Source: Streptomyces verrucosisporus
Lineage (GTDB): Bacteria > Actinomycetota > Actinomycetes > Streptomycetales > Streptomycetaceae
Assembly: GCF_017114865.1 (NCBI RefSeq)
Contig: NZ_JADEYH010000012.1
Location: forward strand, 105,730-169,729
Length of the DNA: 64,000 nt
Direction: 5' to 3'
A model generated the notes under the pieces. The model had not been told where the DNA came from. It made no database searches and saw nothing but the letters and a program-made list of their open reading frames with translations. The stretch's first letter is position 1, and every line of letters starts with the position of its first letter. The translations under genes were made by a program, and so were the position numbers. Of the stretch, positions 16,188-25,530 are shown one piece after another.

Positions 16188-16279
16188 CGCGCTACGCGCT
16201 CGCGGTGGCCGAGACCGTCCTGGCGGCGCTCACCGTCCTGTCCGCCTCCGGCGCCGCCTGGCTGCTCGCCTCCGGGTGA
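16184..16279 (+). CDS. Tiny membrane peptide, 31 residues
   Basis: GTG 16184 overlaps the stop of the cysteine-rich gene by four bases. The product is one hydrophobic helix (ALAVAETVLAALTVLSASGA then AWLLASG), a single membrane span with almost no tails. Support comes from the coupled start and hydrophobic character; there is no ribosome site of its own. Confidence 0.4.
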   Translation: MTRYALAVAETVLAALTVLSASGAAWLLASG

Positions 16280-16355
16280 GCGGCAATAGGCTTGAGCGAG
16301 AAGCGACTTGGCGGCGGCTACTCCCTCAGGGGGTGGCCGCCGCCAACTCGACGCC

Positions 16356-16505
16356 ATGGACGTGGTGGACACGGCCGTCCCCGTGCCGCTGGACGACCTC
16401 GCCCTCCACGGGCTGGGTGTGGTCGTTCTCGTCGCCGCCGCCACCGGCCTCGGACTGCTGTTCCCGTGCCCGGGCACCTCGGTGGAAGAGCTGCGCACCG
16501 GCTGA
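16356..16505 (+). CDS. Small single-span membrane protein
   Basis: From ATG 16356 the product is 49 residues with one hydrophobic stretch (LHGLGVVVLVAAATGLGLLF) and a short tail PCPGTSVEELRTG. It stands 76 bp after the 31-residue peptide and about 100 bp before dxr. No family recognised. Confidence 0.45.
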   Translation: MDVVDTAVPVPLDDLALHGLGVVVLVAAATGLGLLFPCPGTSVEELRTG

Positions 16506-16609
16506 CGGCCGGGCCCCGCGCCACCCGGCCGGACACCGGCCGGGTGGCGCGGGGTGGCGCGGGGTGACGCGGTGTCCGGGCCGTCTCGCGGACCGGACAC
16601 AATGGGGGG

Positions 16610-17881
16610 ATGACCGACAGTCCCGCTCCCCTCGCAGACCCGCGTCTGCGCCACCCGGCCGACACCCCCGCCGGGGACGGCCCGCGCGACATCGTGATCC
16701 TGGGCTCCACCGGATCGATCGGCACCCAGGCCGTCGACGTGGTGCTGGCCAACCCCGACCGCTTCCGGGTGACCGCGCTGTCCGCCGCGGGCGGCCGGGT
16801 GGAGCTGCTGGCGGAGCAGGCCCACCGGCTGAGGGTCCGCACCGTCGCGGTCTCCGACGCGGGCCGGGCCGGCGAGCTGCGCGAGGCGCTGCGTGCCCGC
16901 TACGGATCGGCCGAGCCGCTGCCCGAGGTGCTGGCCGGGCCGGACGCGGCCACCGAACTGGCCGCGTCCGAGTGCCACACCGTCCTCAACGGCATCACCG
17001 GCTCCATCGGCCTGCGCCCCACCCTGGCCGCCCTGGAGGCCGGACGCACGCTGGCCCTGGCCAACAAGGAGTCCCTGATCGTCGGCGGTCCGCTGGTGAA
17101 GGCGCTGGTCGAGCCGGGGCAGATCATCCCCGTCGACTCGGAGCACTCCGCGCTGTTCCAGGCGCTGATGAGCGGCACACGCGCCGAGGTCCGCAAGCTG
17201 CTGGTGACCGCCTCCGGCGGCCCCTTCCGGGGACGCACCCGCGAGGAGCTGGAGGACGTCACGCCTGAGGACGCCCTGGCCCACCCCACCTGGGCGATGG
17301 GCCCGGTGATCACGGTCAACTCCGCCACCCTGGTCAACAAGGGCCTGGAGGTCATCGAGGCGCACCTGCTGTACGACATCCCCTTCGACCGCATCGAGGT
17401 CGTCGTCCACCCGCAGTCCTACATTCACTCGATGGTGGAGTTCGAGGACGGCTCCACCATCGCCCAGTGCGGCCCGCCCGACATGCGGCTGCCCATCGCG
17501 CTCGGCATCGGCTGGCCGCACCGGGTGCCCGACGCCGGCCCCGTCTTCGACTGGTCCAGGGCGATGAGCTGGGAGTTCTTCCCGCTGGACGAGAAGGCCT
17601 TCCCGTCCGTGGCGCTGGCCTGCCACGTCGGGGCCCTGGGCGGCACCGCGCCGGCGGTGTTCAACGCCGCCAACGAGGAGTGCGTCGAGGCGTTCCTGTC
17701 CGGCGGGCTGCCGTTCAACGGCATAGTGGATACCGTCGCCGCGGTGGTCGAGGAGCACGGCACCCCCAAGGGGGGCGATCTGACCCTGGACGAGGTGCTC
17801 GACGCCGAGACCTGGGCGCGCGCCCGCGCCCGCGAACTGGCGGCACACATGACACGACCGACAGCGGAGGCACGCGCATGA
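16610..17881 (+). CDS. dxr: 1-deoxy-D-xylulose 5-phosphate reductoisomerase
   Basis: This enzyme makes 2-C-methyl-D-erythritol 4-phosphate with NADPH, the committed step of the MEP isoprenoid pathway. The 423 residues show the NADPH motif [17 protein letters not shown] (near 24-40), the conserved [13 protein letters not shown] (near 147-159), the metal/substrate region [15 protein letters not shown], and the flexible-loop and C-terminal region ([20 protein letters not shown], then [15 protein letters not shown]). Length is slightly above the usual 385-400 because of an N-terminal tail. ATG 16610 follows a CACAAT element closely, so the message may be nearly leaderless. Its stop overlaps the next start (ATGA). 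Confidence 0.98.
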   Translation: MTDSPAPLADPRLRHPADTPAGDGPRDIVILGSTGSIGTQAVDVVLANPDRFRVTALSAAGGRVELLAEQAHRLRVRTVAVSDAGRAGELREALRARYGSAEPLPEVLAGPDAATELAASECHTVLNGITGSIGLRPTLAALEAGRTLALANKESLIVGGPLVKALVEPGQIIPVDSEHSALFQALMSGTRAEVRKLLVTASGGPFRGRTREELEDVTPEDALAHPTWAMGPVITVNSATLVNKGLEVIEAHLLYDIPFDRIEVVVHPQSYIHSMVEFEDGSTIAQCGPPDMRLPIALGIGWPHRVPDAGPVFDWSRAMSWEFFPLDEKAFPSVALACHVGALGGTAPAVFNAANEECVEAFLSGGLPFNGIVDTVAAVVEEHGTPKGGDLTLDEVLDAETWARARARELAAHMTRPTAEARA

Positions 17882-19182
17882 CGACGGTGATGACCATCCT
17901 CGGCATAGTCGTCTTCGTCGTCGGCCTGCTGTTCTCCATCGCCTGGCACGAACTGGGCCACCTGTCCACGGCCAAGATGTTCGGCGTCCGCGTGCCGCAG
18001 TACATGGTCGGTTTCGGCCCTACCCTGTGGTCGCGGAGGAAGGGCGAGACCGAGTACGGCGTCAAGGCGATCCCGCTGGGCGGCTACATCCGCATGATCG
18101 GCATGTTCCCGCCCGGCGAGGACGGCGCCGTCCGGCAGCGCTCCACCTCCCCCTTCCGGGGGATGATCGAGGACGCCCGCGCGGCGGCCTACGAGGAGCT
18201 CCAGCCGGGCGACGAGAAGCGGATGTTCTACACGCGCAAGCCCTGGAAGCGCGTGATCGTGATGTTCGCCGGCCCGTTCATGAACCTGGTGCTGGCCGTG
18301 GCGATCTTCCTCGGCACGCTGATGACCTTCGGCATCAACACCACGACCACCACCGTCTCCTCCGTCTCCGAGTGCGTGGTCAAGGTCTCCGAGCGCACCG
18401 ACACCTGCCCGAAGGGCGCCCCCGACTCCCCGGCCAAGGCCGCCGGCCTGAAGCCCGGCGACACCATCGTCGCCTTCAACGGGGCCGAGGTCACCGAGTG
18501 GGACGACCTCCAGCGGCGCATCCGCGACACCATCGGACCGGCCACCATCACCGTCGAGCGCGACGGTGGGCGCGAGGTACTCCAGGCGGACCTGGTCAAG
18601 AACCAGGTCGCCAAGTCCGACGGGCGCGGCGGCTACGTCGAGGGCGAGTACGTCACCACCGGCTTCCTCGGCTTCTCCCCGGCCACCGGTGTGGTCGAGC
18701 AGTCCTTCCCGCAGGCCGTGGACCGCATGGGCGACATGATGATCGCCGGCGCCGAGGCGCTCACCCGCCTGCCGGAGAAGATCCCCGGCCTGTGGAACGC
18801 GGCCTTCGCCGGCGCCGAGCGCGAAGCGGACTCCCCGATGGGCGTGGTCGGCGCGGCCCGCGTCAGCGGGGAGATCTTCGCCCTGGAGATCCCGGCGGAG
18901 CAGCGGGTGGCGATCACCCTCCTCACTCTCGCCCTGTTCAACCTCTCCCTGTTCCTGTTCAACATGCTGCCCCTGCTGCCGCTGGACGGCGGCCACATCG
19001 CGGGCGCCCTGTGGGAGTCGCTGCGCCGGGGCCTGGCCAGGGTGCTGCGCCGTCCCGACCCCGGCCCGTTCGACGTGGCGAGGATGATGCCGGTGGCGTA
19101 CGTGGTGGCCGGCGTCTTCGTCTGCTTCACACTGCTGGTGCTCATCGCGGACGTGGTCAACCCCGTACGCCTGACCGGCTGA
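17878..19182 (+). CDS. Site-2 intramembrane metalloprotease, RseP/RasP-type
   Basis: The 434-residue membrane protein has the zinc-binding HELGH in the first span ([17 protein letters not shown], near 22-37), a central PDZ domain ([20 protein letters not shown], near 192-211), and the second catalytic motif [17 protein letters not shown] (near 362-378) with its aspartate. It cleaves membrane-bound substrates such as anti-sigma factors inside the bilayer. The 4-base overlap with dxr (ATGA) places it in the same operon, an arrangement common in bacteria. Confidence 0.95.
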   Translation: MTTVMTILGIVVFVVGLLFSIAWHELGHLSTAKMFGVRVPQYMVGFGPTLWSRRKGETEYGVKAIPLGGYIRMIGMFPPGEDGAVRQRSTSPFRGMIEDARAAAYEELQPGDEKRMFYTRKPWKRVIVMFAGPFMNLVLAVAIFLGTLMTFGINTTTTTVSSVSECVVKVSERTDTCPKGAPDSPAKAAGLKPGDTIVAFNGAEVTEWDDLQRRIRDTIGPATITVERDGGREVLQADLVKNQVAKSDGRGGYVEGEYVTTGFLGFSPATGVVEQSFPQAVDRMGDMMIAGAEALTRLPEKIPGLWNAAFAGAEREADSPMGVVGAARVSGEIFALEIPAEQRVAITLLTLALFNLSLFLFNMLPLLPLDGGHIAGALWESLRRGLARVLRRPDPGPFDVARMMPVAYVVAGVFVCFTLLVLIADVVNPVRLTG

Positions 19183-19186
19183 CGCG

Positions 19187-19226
19187 GCGGTGCGGGGCCG
19201 CAGGCGCGCCCGCGGCCCCGCACCGC
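19187..19226 (+). terminator. Hairpin after the dxr-protease operon
   Basis: A perfect 15-bp GC stem (19187-19201 with 19212-19226) and 10-base loop begins 5 bp after the protease stop. It separates this operon from ispG, which then needs its own promoter in the remaining ~100 bp. Confidence 0.75.
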
Positions 19227-19334
19227 GTACGGCGGACCACGGTGTGCCCCGGGCACCGGGCGTACCGTAATCTCGGAGGCCGGAGCCCGCCGCCGAACGG
19301 GGCACTGAACCACAGCTTGGGGTTGCACACCACA

Positions 19335-20489
19335 ATGACAGCCATTTCGCTCGGAATGCCGTCCGTACCGACCAAACTGGCCGACAGACGGGCCAGCCGG
19401 AAGATCCAGGTCGGCTCGGTGGCCGTCGGAGGCGACGCCCCGGTCTCCGTGCAGTCGATGACCACCACCGTCACCGCCGACATCGGCGCCACGCTCCAGC
19501 AGATCGCCGAGCTGACCGCCTCCGGGTGCGAGATCGTCCGCGTGGCCTGCCCGTCCCAGGACGACGCCGAGGCGCTGCCGGTCATCGCGAAGAAGTCCCA
19601 GATCCCGGTGATCGCGGACATCCACTTCCAGCCCAAGTACGTCTTCGCCGCCATCGACGCCGGCTGCGCGGCCGTACGCGTCAACCCGGGCAACATCCGG
19701 CAGTTCGACGACAAGGTCAAGGAGATCGCCAAGGCGGCCTCCGACGCCGGCGTCCCCATCCGCATCGGCGTCAACGCCGGCTCCCTGGACAAGCGGCTGC
19801 TGGCCAAGTACGGCAAGGCCACCCCCGAGGCGCTGGTGGAGTCCGCGCTGTGGGAGTGCTCGCTGTTCGAGGAGCACGGCTTCCGCGACATCAAGATCTC
19901 GGTCAAGCACAACGACCCGGTCGTGATGGTCAACGCCTACCGGCAGCTCGCCGCCCAGTGCGACTACCCCCTCCACCTGGGCGTCACCGAGGCAGGCCCG
20001 GCCTTCCAGGGCACAATCAAGTCGGCCGTCGCCTTCGGCGCCCTGCTGAGCGAGGGCATCGGCGACACCATCCGCGTCTCGCTGTCCGCGCCGCCGGTGG
20101 AGGAGATCAAGGTCGGCATCCAGATCCTGGAGTCCCTCGGCCTGCGCCAGCGCCGGCTGGAGATCGTCTCCTGTCCTTCCTGCGGCCGCGCCCAGGTGGA
20201 CGTCTACAAGCTCGCCGACGAGGTCACCGCCGGTCTGGCGGGCATGGAGGTCCCGCTGCGGGTGGCCGTCATGGGCTGCGTCGTCAACGGGCCCGGCGAG
20301 GCCCGCGAGGCCGACCTCGGTGTCGCCTCCGGCAACGGCAAGGGCCAGATCTTCGTCAAGGGCGAGGTCATCAAGACCGTCCCCGAGTCGAAGATCGTCG
20401 AGACCCTCATCGACGAGGCCATGAAGATCGCCGAGCAGATGGAGAAGGACGGCGTGATCTCCGGCGAGCCGGAGGTCTCCGTCAGCTGA
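19335..20489 (+). CDS. ispG: 4-hydroxy-3-methylbut-2-en-1-yl diphosphate synthase
   Basis: This iron-sulfur enzyme carries out the penultimate step of the MEP pathway. The 384 residues contain the TIM-barrel part ([20 protein letters not shown] near 31-50; [18 protein letters not shown]) and the C-terminal cluster domain with [10 protein letters not shown] and [15 protein letters not shown]. These supply the three cysteines and the glutamate that hold the 4Fe-4S cluster. It sits in the same region as dxr but beyond a terminator. ATG 19335 is at the family-typical position. Confidence 0.98.
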   Translation: MTAISLGMPSVPTKLADRRASRKIQVGSVAVGGDAPVSVQSMTTTVTADIGATLQQIAELTASGCEIVRVACPSQDDAEALPVIAKKSQIPVIADIHFQPKYVFAAIDAGCAAVRVNPGNIRQFDDKVKEIAKAASDAGVPIRIGVNAGSLDKRLLAKYGKATPEALVESALWECSLFEEHGFRDIKISVKHNDPVVMVNAYRQLAAQCDYPLHLGVTEAGPAFQGTIKSAVAFGALLSEGIGDTIRVSLSAPPVEEIKVGIQILESLGLRQRRLEIVSCPSCGRAQVDVYKLADEVTAGLAGMEVPLRVAVMGCVVNGPGEAREADLGVASGNGKGQIFVKGEVIKTVPESKIVETLIDEAMKIAEQMEKDGVISGEPEVSVS

Positions 20490-20578
20490 CCGACCGGCCG
20501 GGGCCGCCCGCCACGACCCGGGGGTAAAGTCGAAAAGACGCTCCCCTGCCACTACGGCCGCACGGTGAGGCATCCCAC

Positions 20579-21424
20579 GTGTTGACGACCACCACCATCC
20601 GTGTCGTCGAGCCCCACGAGCTCGACGACGCCCTCGCGGTACTCGACCGCGAACCGGTCAACAACGCCTTCGTCGCCGCCCGCGTCCGGGTCGCCGGCCT
20701 GGACCCGTGGCGGCTGGGCGGCGAGATGTGGGGCTGGTACCACCGCGGGCGGCTGGAGTCCCTGTGCTACGCGGGCGCCAACCTCGTCCCCGTGTGCGCG
20801 GGGCGGGAGGCGGTGCGCGCCTTCGCCGAGCGGGCACGCCGCCAGGGGCGTCGCTGCTCGTCGGTAGTCGGCCCGGCCGGACCCACCGCGGCCCTGTGGG
20901 CCCGGCTGGAGCCGCACTGGGGGCCGGCCCGCGAAGTCCGCCGCCACCAGCCGCTGATGGTCGCCGACCGCATGCCCTCCGGGATACGGCCCGACCCGTA
21001 CGTGCGGCGCGTCCGCAAGGACGAGATGGACGTGCTGATGCCCGCCTGCGTGGCGATGTTCACCGAGGAGGTCGGCGTCTCGCCGATGGCCGGGGACGGC
21101 GGGCTGATCTACCAGGCCCGGGTCGCCGAACTGGTCGGCGCCGGCCGCTCCTTCGCCCGTATCGAGGACGGCCGGGTGGTCTTCAAGGCCGAGATCGGCG
21201 CCGTCACACCGCGGGCGTGCCAGATCCAGGGCGTGTGGGTCGCGCCCGAACACCGCGGCCGGGGCCTGTCCGTCGCCGGCATGGCGGCGGTGCTGCGCTA
21301 CGCGCTGACCGAGGTCTCCCCGGTCGTCAGCCTCTACGTCAACGACTACAACGCCGCCGCCCGCGCCGCCTACCGACGCGTCGGCTTCCGCGAGGTCGGC
21401 GAGTTCATGAGTGTGCTGTTCTGA
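20579..21424 (+). CDS. GNAT acetyltransferase with DUF4081 N-terminal domain
   Basis: The 281 residues combine an N-terminal half of the DUF4081 kind (VEPHELDDALAVLDREPVNN, with GPTAALWARLEPHWGPAREV) and a C-terminal GNAT fold (QIQGVWVAPEHRGRGLSVAG near 220-239, YVNDYNAAARAAYRRVGFRE near 253-272). The GNAT part has a complete acetyl-CoA binding loop. GTG 20579 follows a TAAAGT promoter-like element at 20525. The acceptor is unknown. Its place between ispG and proS is typical of streptomycetes in my recollection. Confidence 0.9.
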   Translation: MLTTTTIRVVEPHELDDALAVLDREPVNNAFVAARVRVAGLDPWRLGGEMWGWYHRGRLESLCYAGANLVPVCAGREAVRAFAERARRQGRRCSSVVGPAGPTAALWARLEPHWGPAREVRRHQPLMVADRMPSGIRPDPYVRRVRKDEMDVLMPACVAMFTEEVGVSPMAGDGGLIYQARVAELVGAGRSFARIEDGRVVFKAEIGAVTPRACQIQGVWVAPEHRGRGLSVAGMAAVLRYALTEVSPVVSLYVNDYNAAARAAYRRVGFREVGEFMSVLF

Positions 21425-21498
21425 ACGGTCCCGGACGGGCGGCCGCCCGCGCGGGTGTTCGCCGGATCCACCCGGCCCCTCCAGTAGGGTCGTTCACC

Positions 21499-22032
21499 AT
21501 GGAAGACGCCCAGGTCGGTCCCCTTGACCTCGCAGCCCGCGTGGACGAGGCACTCGCCGTACAGGCCGTCGCCTTCGGACTGACCGACGACGAGGTGGAG
21601 GTGCGCCGCCACATCGTGCTGCGGCACGCCGCCTCCCCCGGCGTCCGGGCGCTGGGCGTCACCACGCCGCAGGGCCGGCTGGTCGGTTTCGTCTACGGCA
21701 TGCCCAACGACCGCACGCAGTGGTGGTCCACGGTCGTCGAGCCGTACCTGCGGCGCAACGGGAACGCCGGGTGGCTGGACGACGCCTTCGTCATCACCGA
21801 GCTGCACGTCCACCCGGCGTACCAGAAGCACGGCCTCGGCCGGGAGCTGATCACCACGATCACCGACGCCGCCGCCGAACCGCGCTCCATCCTCTCCGCC
21901 ATCGACACGGAGAGCCCGGCCCGCGCCCTCTACCGCTCGCTGGGCTACCGCGACCTGGCCCGCCACGTGCTGTTCCCGAGCGCCGGGAGTCCGTACGCGG
22001 TGATGGGTGCGCCGCTGCCGCTGCGGCGGTGA
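21499..22032 (+). CDS. GNAT-family acetyltransferase
   Basis: The 177-residue single-domain GNAT has VITELHVHPAYQKHGLGREL (near 96-115) as the acetyl-CoA loop and ILSAIDTESPARALYRSLGY (near 133-152) as the C-terminal strand. The ATG at 21499 lies 8 bases after a TAGGGT -10-like element (21485-21490), so the transcript may be leaderless. The last 53 bases of homology at its 3' end are duplicated downstream (see the repeat entry). Confidence 0.88.
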   Translation: MEDAQVGPLDLAARVDEALAVQAVAFGLTDDEVEVRRHIVLRHAASPGVRALGVTTPQGRLVGFVYGMPNDRTQWWSTVVEPYLRRNGNAGWLDDAFVITELHVHPAYQKHGLGRELITTITDAAAEPRSILSAIDTESPARALYRSLGYRDLARHVLFPSAGSPYAVMGAPLPLRR

Positions 22033-22131
22033 GGCGGGTCCGGCCGGGGGTCCGGGGGTGGCCCCCGGGAGGCGGGGTCCGAGCGCCGGGAGTCCGTACG
22101 CGGTGATGGGTGCGCCGCTGCCGCTGCGGCG
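21976..22131 (+). repeat. 53-bp direct repeat copying the 3' end of the GNAT gene
   Basis: Bases 21976-22028 and 22079-22131 are identical over 53 bp, exactly 103 bp apart. The first copy encodes the C-terminal residues SAGSPYAVMGAPLPLRR. The second is non-coding and ends immediately before a TAGTCT -10-like element (22136-22141) ahead of proS. It looks like a recent segmental duplication rather than a mobile repeat. Confidence 0.85.
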
Positions 22132-22204
22132 CCGGTAGTCTCCTGGACGGGCCGCAACACCGTCGCGGCCCCGGAAACCGACCTACCGCACGCAGGAGAG
22201 ACCC

Positions 22205-23926
22205 ATGGCAGCCCGTGTCCAGCGCATGTCCCGGCTCATGCTGAAGACGCTGCGCGAGGACCCGGCCGACGCCGAGACCATCAGCCACAGGCTCCTGGTC
22301 CGCGCCGGCTACGTACGCCGCACCGCCGCCGGGATCTGGACCTGGCTGCCGCTGGGCAAGCAGGTCCTGGAGAACGTCACCCGGATCGTGCGCGAGGAGA
22401 TGGACGCCATCGGCGCCCAGGAAGTACTGCTCCCGGCCCTGCTGCCGAAGGAGCCCTACGAGACCTCGGGCCGCTGGGAGGAGTACGGCGACCTGCTGTT
22501 CCGCCTCAAGGACCGCAAGGGCGCCGACTACCTCCTCGGGCCCACCCACGAGGAGATCTTCACCCAGGTCGTCAAGGACCAGTGCACGTCCTACAAGGAC
22601 CTGCCGGTGATGCTCTACCAGATCCAGACCAAGTACCGCGACGAGGCCCGCCCGCGCTCGGGCGTCCTGCGCGGCCGGGAGTTCCTGATGAAGGACTCCT
22701 ACTCCTTCGACACCTCCGACGAGGAGCTGGCCGAGTCCTACCGGCTGCACCGCGAGGCGTACGTGCGGATCTTCACCCGGCTCGGCCTGGACCACCGGGT
22801 CGTCTCCGCCGTCTCGGGTGCGATGGGCGGCTCGGCCTCCGAGGAGTTCCTGGCCCCGGCCGCCGCCGGTGAGGACACCTTCGCCGACTGCCCGGCCTGC
22901 GGCTACGCGGCCAACACCGAGGCCGTAACCTTCCCGCTGAAGCAGGCCGACCCCATGGGCCACCCGCCGGCCGAGGAGCTGGACACCCCCGACACCCCCA
23001 CCATCGAGACCCTCGCCGACCACCTGGGCGTGCCCGCCTCCGCCACCCTGAAGAACCTGCTGGTCAAGGTGGACGGGGAGATCTGGGCGGTGGGCGTGCC
23101 CGGCGACCGCGAGGTGGACCTCGGCAAGCTCACCGAGCACCTGGCGCCCGCCACCGTGGAACTGGTCGCCGCCGAGGACTTCACCGGCCGCCCCGCCCTG
23201 GTGCGCGGCTACGTCGGCCCGCAGGGGCTGGCCGGCACCGCCTTCCGCTACGTCGCCGACCCGCGCGTGGCCCCCGGCACCTCCTGGATCACCGGGGCCA
23301 ACAAGCCCGACACCCACGCCCGCAACGTGGTGTGCGGCCGCGACTTCGAGGTCGACGAGTACCTGGACGTGGTCACCGTCGAGAACGGCGACCCCTGCCC
23401 GTCCTGCGGGGAGGGGCTGAAGCTGGACCGGGCCATCGAGATCGGCCACATCTTCCAGCTCGGCCGCAAGTACGCCGACGCCTTCTCCCTGGACGTGCTC
23501 GGCCGCGAGGGCAAGCCCGTCCGCGTCACCATGGGCTCCTACGGCATCGGCGTCTCCCGCGCGGTGGCGGCGCTCGCCGAGCAGACGGCCGACGGCCAGG
23601 GCCTGTGCTGGCCGCGCGAGGTCGCCCCGGCCGACGTCCACGTCGTCGCCGCCGGCAAGGGCGCCCAGATCGAGATGGCCCTGGAGTTGGCCGGGAGGCT
23701 GGCCTCGGCCGGGGTGCGCGTCCTGGTGGACGACCGTACGGGCGTCTCGCCCGGTGTGAAGTTCACCGACGCGGAGCTGATCGGCGTGCCGGAGATCCTG
23801 GTGGTGGGCCGGGGCGCGGCCAAGGGCCTGGTGGAGCTGAAGGACCGGCGCACCGGCGAGCGCGAGGAGGTGCCGGTGGACGAGGCGGTGGAGCGGCTGG
23901 TCCGCTCGGCCGGCGAATCCGCCTGA
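22205..23926 (+). CDS. proS: Prolyl-tRNA synthetase, bacterial type with editing domain
   Basis: This class II synthetase charges tRNA-Pro. The 573 residues show motif 1 around [20 protein letters not shown], motif 2 ([20 protein letters not shown], near 142-161), then an inserted YbaK-like editing domain (about 230-390). Motif 3 follows ([18 protein letters not shown] near 443-460), then the anticodon-binding domain ending in [20 protein letters not shown]. The insertion marks the bacterial form, which deacylates Ala-tRNA-Pro. ATG 22205 follows AGGAGAG. Confidence 0.98.
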   Translation: MAARVQRMSRLMLKTLREDPADAETISHRLLVRAGYVRRTAAGIWTWLPLGKQVLENVTRIVREEMDAIGAQEVLLPALLPKEPYETSGRWEEYGDLLFRLKDRKGADYLLGPTHEEIFTQVVKDQCTSYKDLPVMLYQIQTKYRDEARPRSGVLRGREFLMKDSYSFDTSDEELAESYRLHREAYVRIFTRLGLDHRVVSAVSGAMGGSASEEFLAPAAAGEDTFADCPACGYAANTEAVTFPLKQADPMGHPPAEELDTPDTPTIETLADHLGVPASATLKNLLVKVDGEIWAVGVPGDREVDLGKLTEHLAPATVELVAAEDFTGRPALVRGYVGPQGLAGTAFRYVADPRVAPGTSWITGANKPDTHARNVVCGRDFEVDEYLDVVTVENGDPCPSCGEGLKLDRAIEIGHIFQLGRKYADAFSLDVLGREGKPVRVTMGSYGIGVSRAVAALAEQTADGQGLCWPREVAPADVHVVAAGKGAQIEMALELAGRLASAGVRVLVDDRTGVSPGVKFTDAELIGVPEILVVGRGAAKGLVELKDRRTGEREEVPVDEAVERLVRSAGESA

Positions 23927-23931
23927 GCCGT

Positions 23932-24011
23932 CGCGGCGGGGCTTTCGTGACGGGCCCCGCCGCGGTTCTCGCCGTGCTTTTCGCCGCGGGCCCCGGTCAG
24001 GGGCCCGCGGC
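23932..24011. terminator. Two hairpins between convergent proS and kinase-like gene
   Basis: The first stem is 11 bp (23932-23942 with 23954-23964) and the second 12 bp (23983-23994 with 24000-24011, loop GGTCA). Both are perfect. One follows the proS stop, the other ends 6 bp before the stop of the opposing gene, so each probably serves one side. Confidence 0.72.
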
Positions 24012-24017
24012 CGCGGC

Positions 24018-24929
24018 TCACAGCCAGCCGGCGAACTCCAGAAGAGCCTCGCCGTCGGCACGGTCGCCGGCGGCGATGTGCCGCGCGCCCGACTCCACCG
24101 CCCGGTACAGGCTCCAGGCGCGCAGCCGGTCGCGGCCCACCTCCAGGGAGTTCGCCAGTTTTCCCACCCGGCGCCTGGCGATCGCCGGAGCGCCGGATCC
24201 GGCGGCCAGGTCGTGCAGCCGGTCGCGGACCAGCCGGGCCAGGTCGTACGCCCGCTCGCCCACCAGCGGATCGGGGCCGACCACCAGCCAGTGCGCCCGC
24301 CCCGGGTCCCCCGACAGCACCGCGCCCTGCCGGAAGTCGCCGTGCAGCAGGACGTTCTCGGGGGCATCGGCGAGCAGCTCGGAGCGCAGCGCCAGGGCCT
24401 CGTCGGCCAGCGGGCGGGCCTCCTCCGGCACATGCGCGCGGATGCCCTCCACCGCCCGGGCGGTGTACTCCTCGACGGTGGTGAAGGGGTGCTGGTCGTC
24501 GGGGACGCCCGGGGGCGTGGGCGACACCCACAGCCGGTGCAGTGCCGAGACCGCCTCCAGGGTGGCCTTCGCGTCCGGCAGTGAACGCAGCGACACGTCC
24601 GCGTGCAGCCGTTCCAGCAGCAGCGCGCCGTCCCCGGGCGCGGCGTCCAGCAGCCGTACGGCGCCGTGTCCCTCCCAGCGGGACAGTGCCGCCGCCTCGT
24701 CCGCCGCGCCGGTGGCCCGCAGCTTCAGCGCGGCCGGTGAGCCGTCCGCGCGGCGGACCAGGACGACCAGGCTGCCGCGTCCGCCCGGGGAGACCACCCG
24801 CTCGGCCGTCAGCTCCCAGCGCTCCAGCGACGCCCGCACCAGGCCGGGCAGCCGTGCCAGCCAGGGGGAGTCCGCGCCCAGGAAACGCACCAGTCGCTGC
24901 GGGGGTTCGACGTGCGGAGCCGATGTCAT
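24018..24929 (-). CDS. Aminoglycoside phosphotransferase-like protein, degenerate active site
   Basis: The 303 residues follow the streptomycin 6-kinase type of APH fold. ALKLRATGAADEAAALSRWE is the N-lobe lysine region, LLLERLHADVSLRSLPDA the hinge, and NVLLHGDFRQGAVLSGD (near 195-211) the catalytic loop. HGD keeps the aspartate, but the usual downstream asparagine (GNVL) is alanine. The next metal-binding motif, normally IDPKPLVGDPAYD, reads VVGPDPLVGERAYD, losing the aspartate. It may be a regulatory or altered kinase rather than a resistance enzyme. ATG 24929; it runs opposite to proS. Confidence 0.85.
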   Translation of the reverse strand: MTSAPHVEPPQRLVRFLGADSPWLARLPGLVRASLERWELTAERVVSPGGRGSLVVLVRRADGSPAALKLRATGAADEAAALSRWEGHGAVRLLDAAPGDGALLLERLHADVSLRSLPDAKATLEAVSALHRLWVSPTPPGVPDDQHPFTTVEEYTARAVEGIRAHVPEEARPLADEALALRSELLADAPENVLLHGDFRQGAVLSGDPGRAHWLVVGPDPLVGERAYDLARLVRDRLHDLAAGSGAPAIARRRVGKLANSLEVGRDRLRAWSLYRAVESGARHIAAGDRADGEALLEFAGWL

Positions 24930-24972
24930 GCCGGGCGTCCCTTTCGTCGTCGGCGTTGCGCGGAGGAGCCCT

Positions 24973-25530
24973 TCAGAGGGACTCCGGGCCCGCCGGTGCG
25001 GCGCGCTCGGCGAGACCTGGGAAGGGTACGCCCGTGCCGCGCCAGCGTGCCGCGTGGACGGCGGCCTCCCGCAGCGCGGCGGCCGCCTCCCGCCGCAGCC
25101 CGTCCTCGCCGGCCCGGACCAGATCGGCGTAGACGGCGGCCACCCGCTCCTCCAGCTCGGCGGCGAGCCGCACCGCCGCGGCGCCGTCCGGGACCGGGAA
25201 GGGCAGGGAGTAGGCCGCCGCGGCGGGCTCGGGGGCAGCGCCCATCCGCCGCACCGCGCGGCGCAGGGCGTCACGGCGCGCACGGTGGGCGTCGTGGGCC
25301 TGCCGCGCCTGCGCGCGCCGGTCCTCGGCGATCCGCCCGCCCACGACGCCGTAGCCGTAGACGGCGGCGTGCTCGGCCGAGAGCGCGGCCTGCAGGGCGG
25401 TCAGGGCGGGGTCGTCCTTCCCGCCGGGGGAGGAGGACGCGGGGGAGCCCGGGGAAGCGGCCGTTGCCGTCGCCGGGCTTATCGCCGGATTCGCCGCCGG
25501 ATTCACAGCGGGGCTCGTCGTCTGGTTCAT
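24973..25530 (-). CDS. Ferritin-like (DUF4439) protein
   Basis: The 185-residue product begins with a low-complexity Pro/Ala/Ser segment, then a four-helix ferritin-like domain of about 135 residues (ALTALQAALSAEHAAVYGYG with EHAAVYGYG near 60, DAHRARRDALRRAV, LAAELEERVAAVYADLVRAG). Some iron-binding carboxylates of true ferritins are lacking, as is usual in this family. Its ATG overlaps the stop of the lipoprotein gene (TGATG), and the pair is probably co-translated. Function in streptomycetes is not established as far as I know. Confidence 0.78.
   Translation of the reverse strand: MNQTTSPAVNPAANPAISPATATAASPGSPASSSPGGKDDPALTALQAALSAEHAAVYGYGVVGGRIAEDRRAQARQAHDAHRARRDALRRAVRRMGAAPEPAAAAYSLPFPVPDGAAAVRLAAELEERVAAVYADLVRAGEDGLRREAAAALREAAVHAARWRGTGVPFPGLAERAAPAGPESL

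Noticed and set aside
24018..24929. Aminoglycoside resistance gene
   Set aside because: Metal-binding residues are missing and there is no resistance context, so a resistance claim is unsupported.
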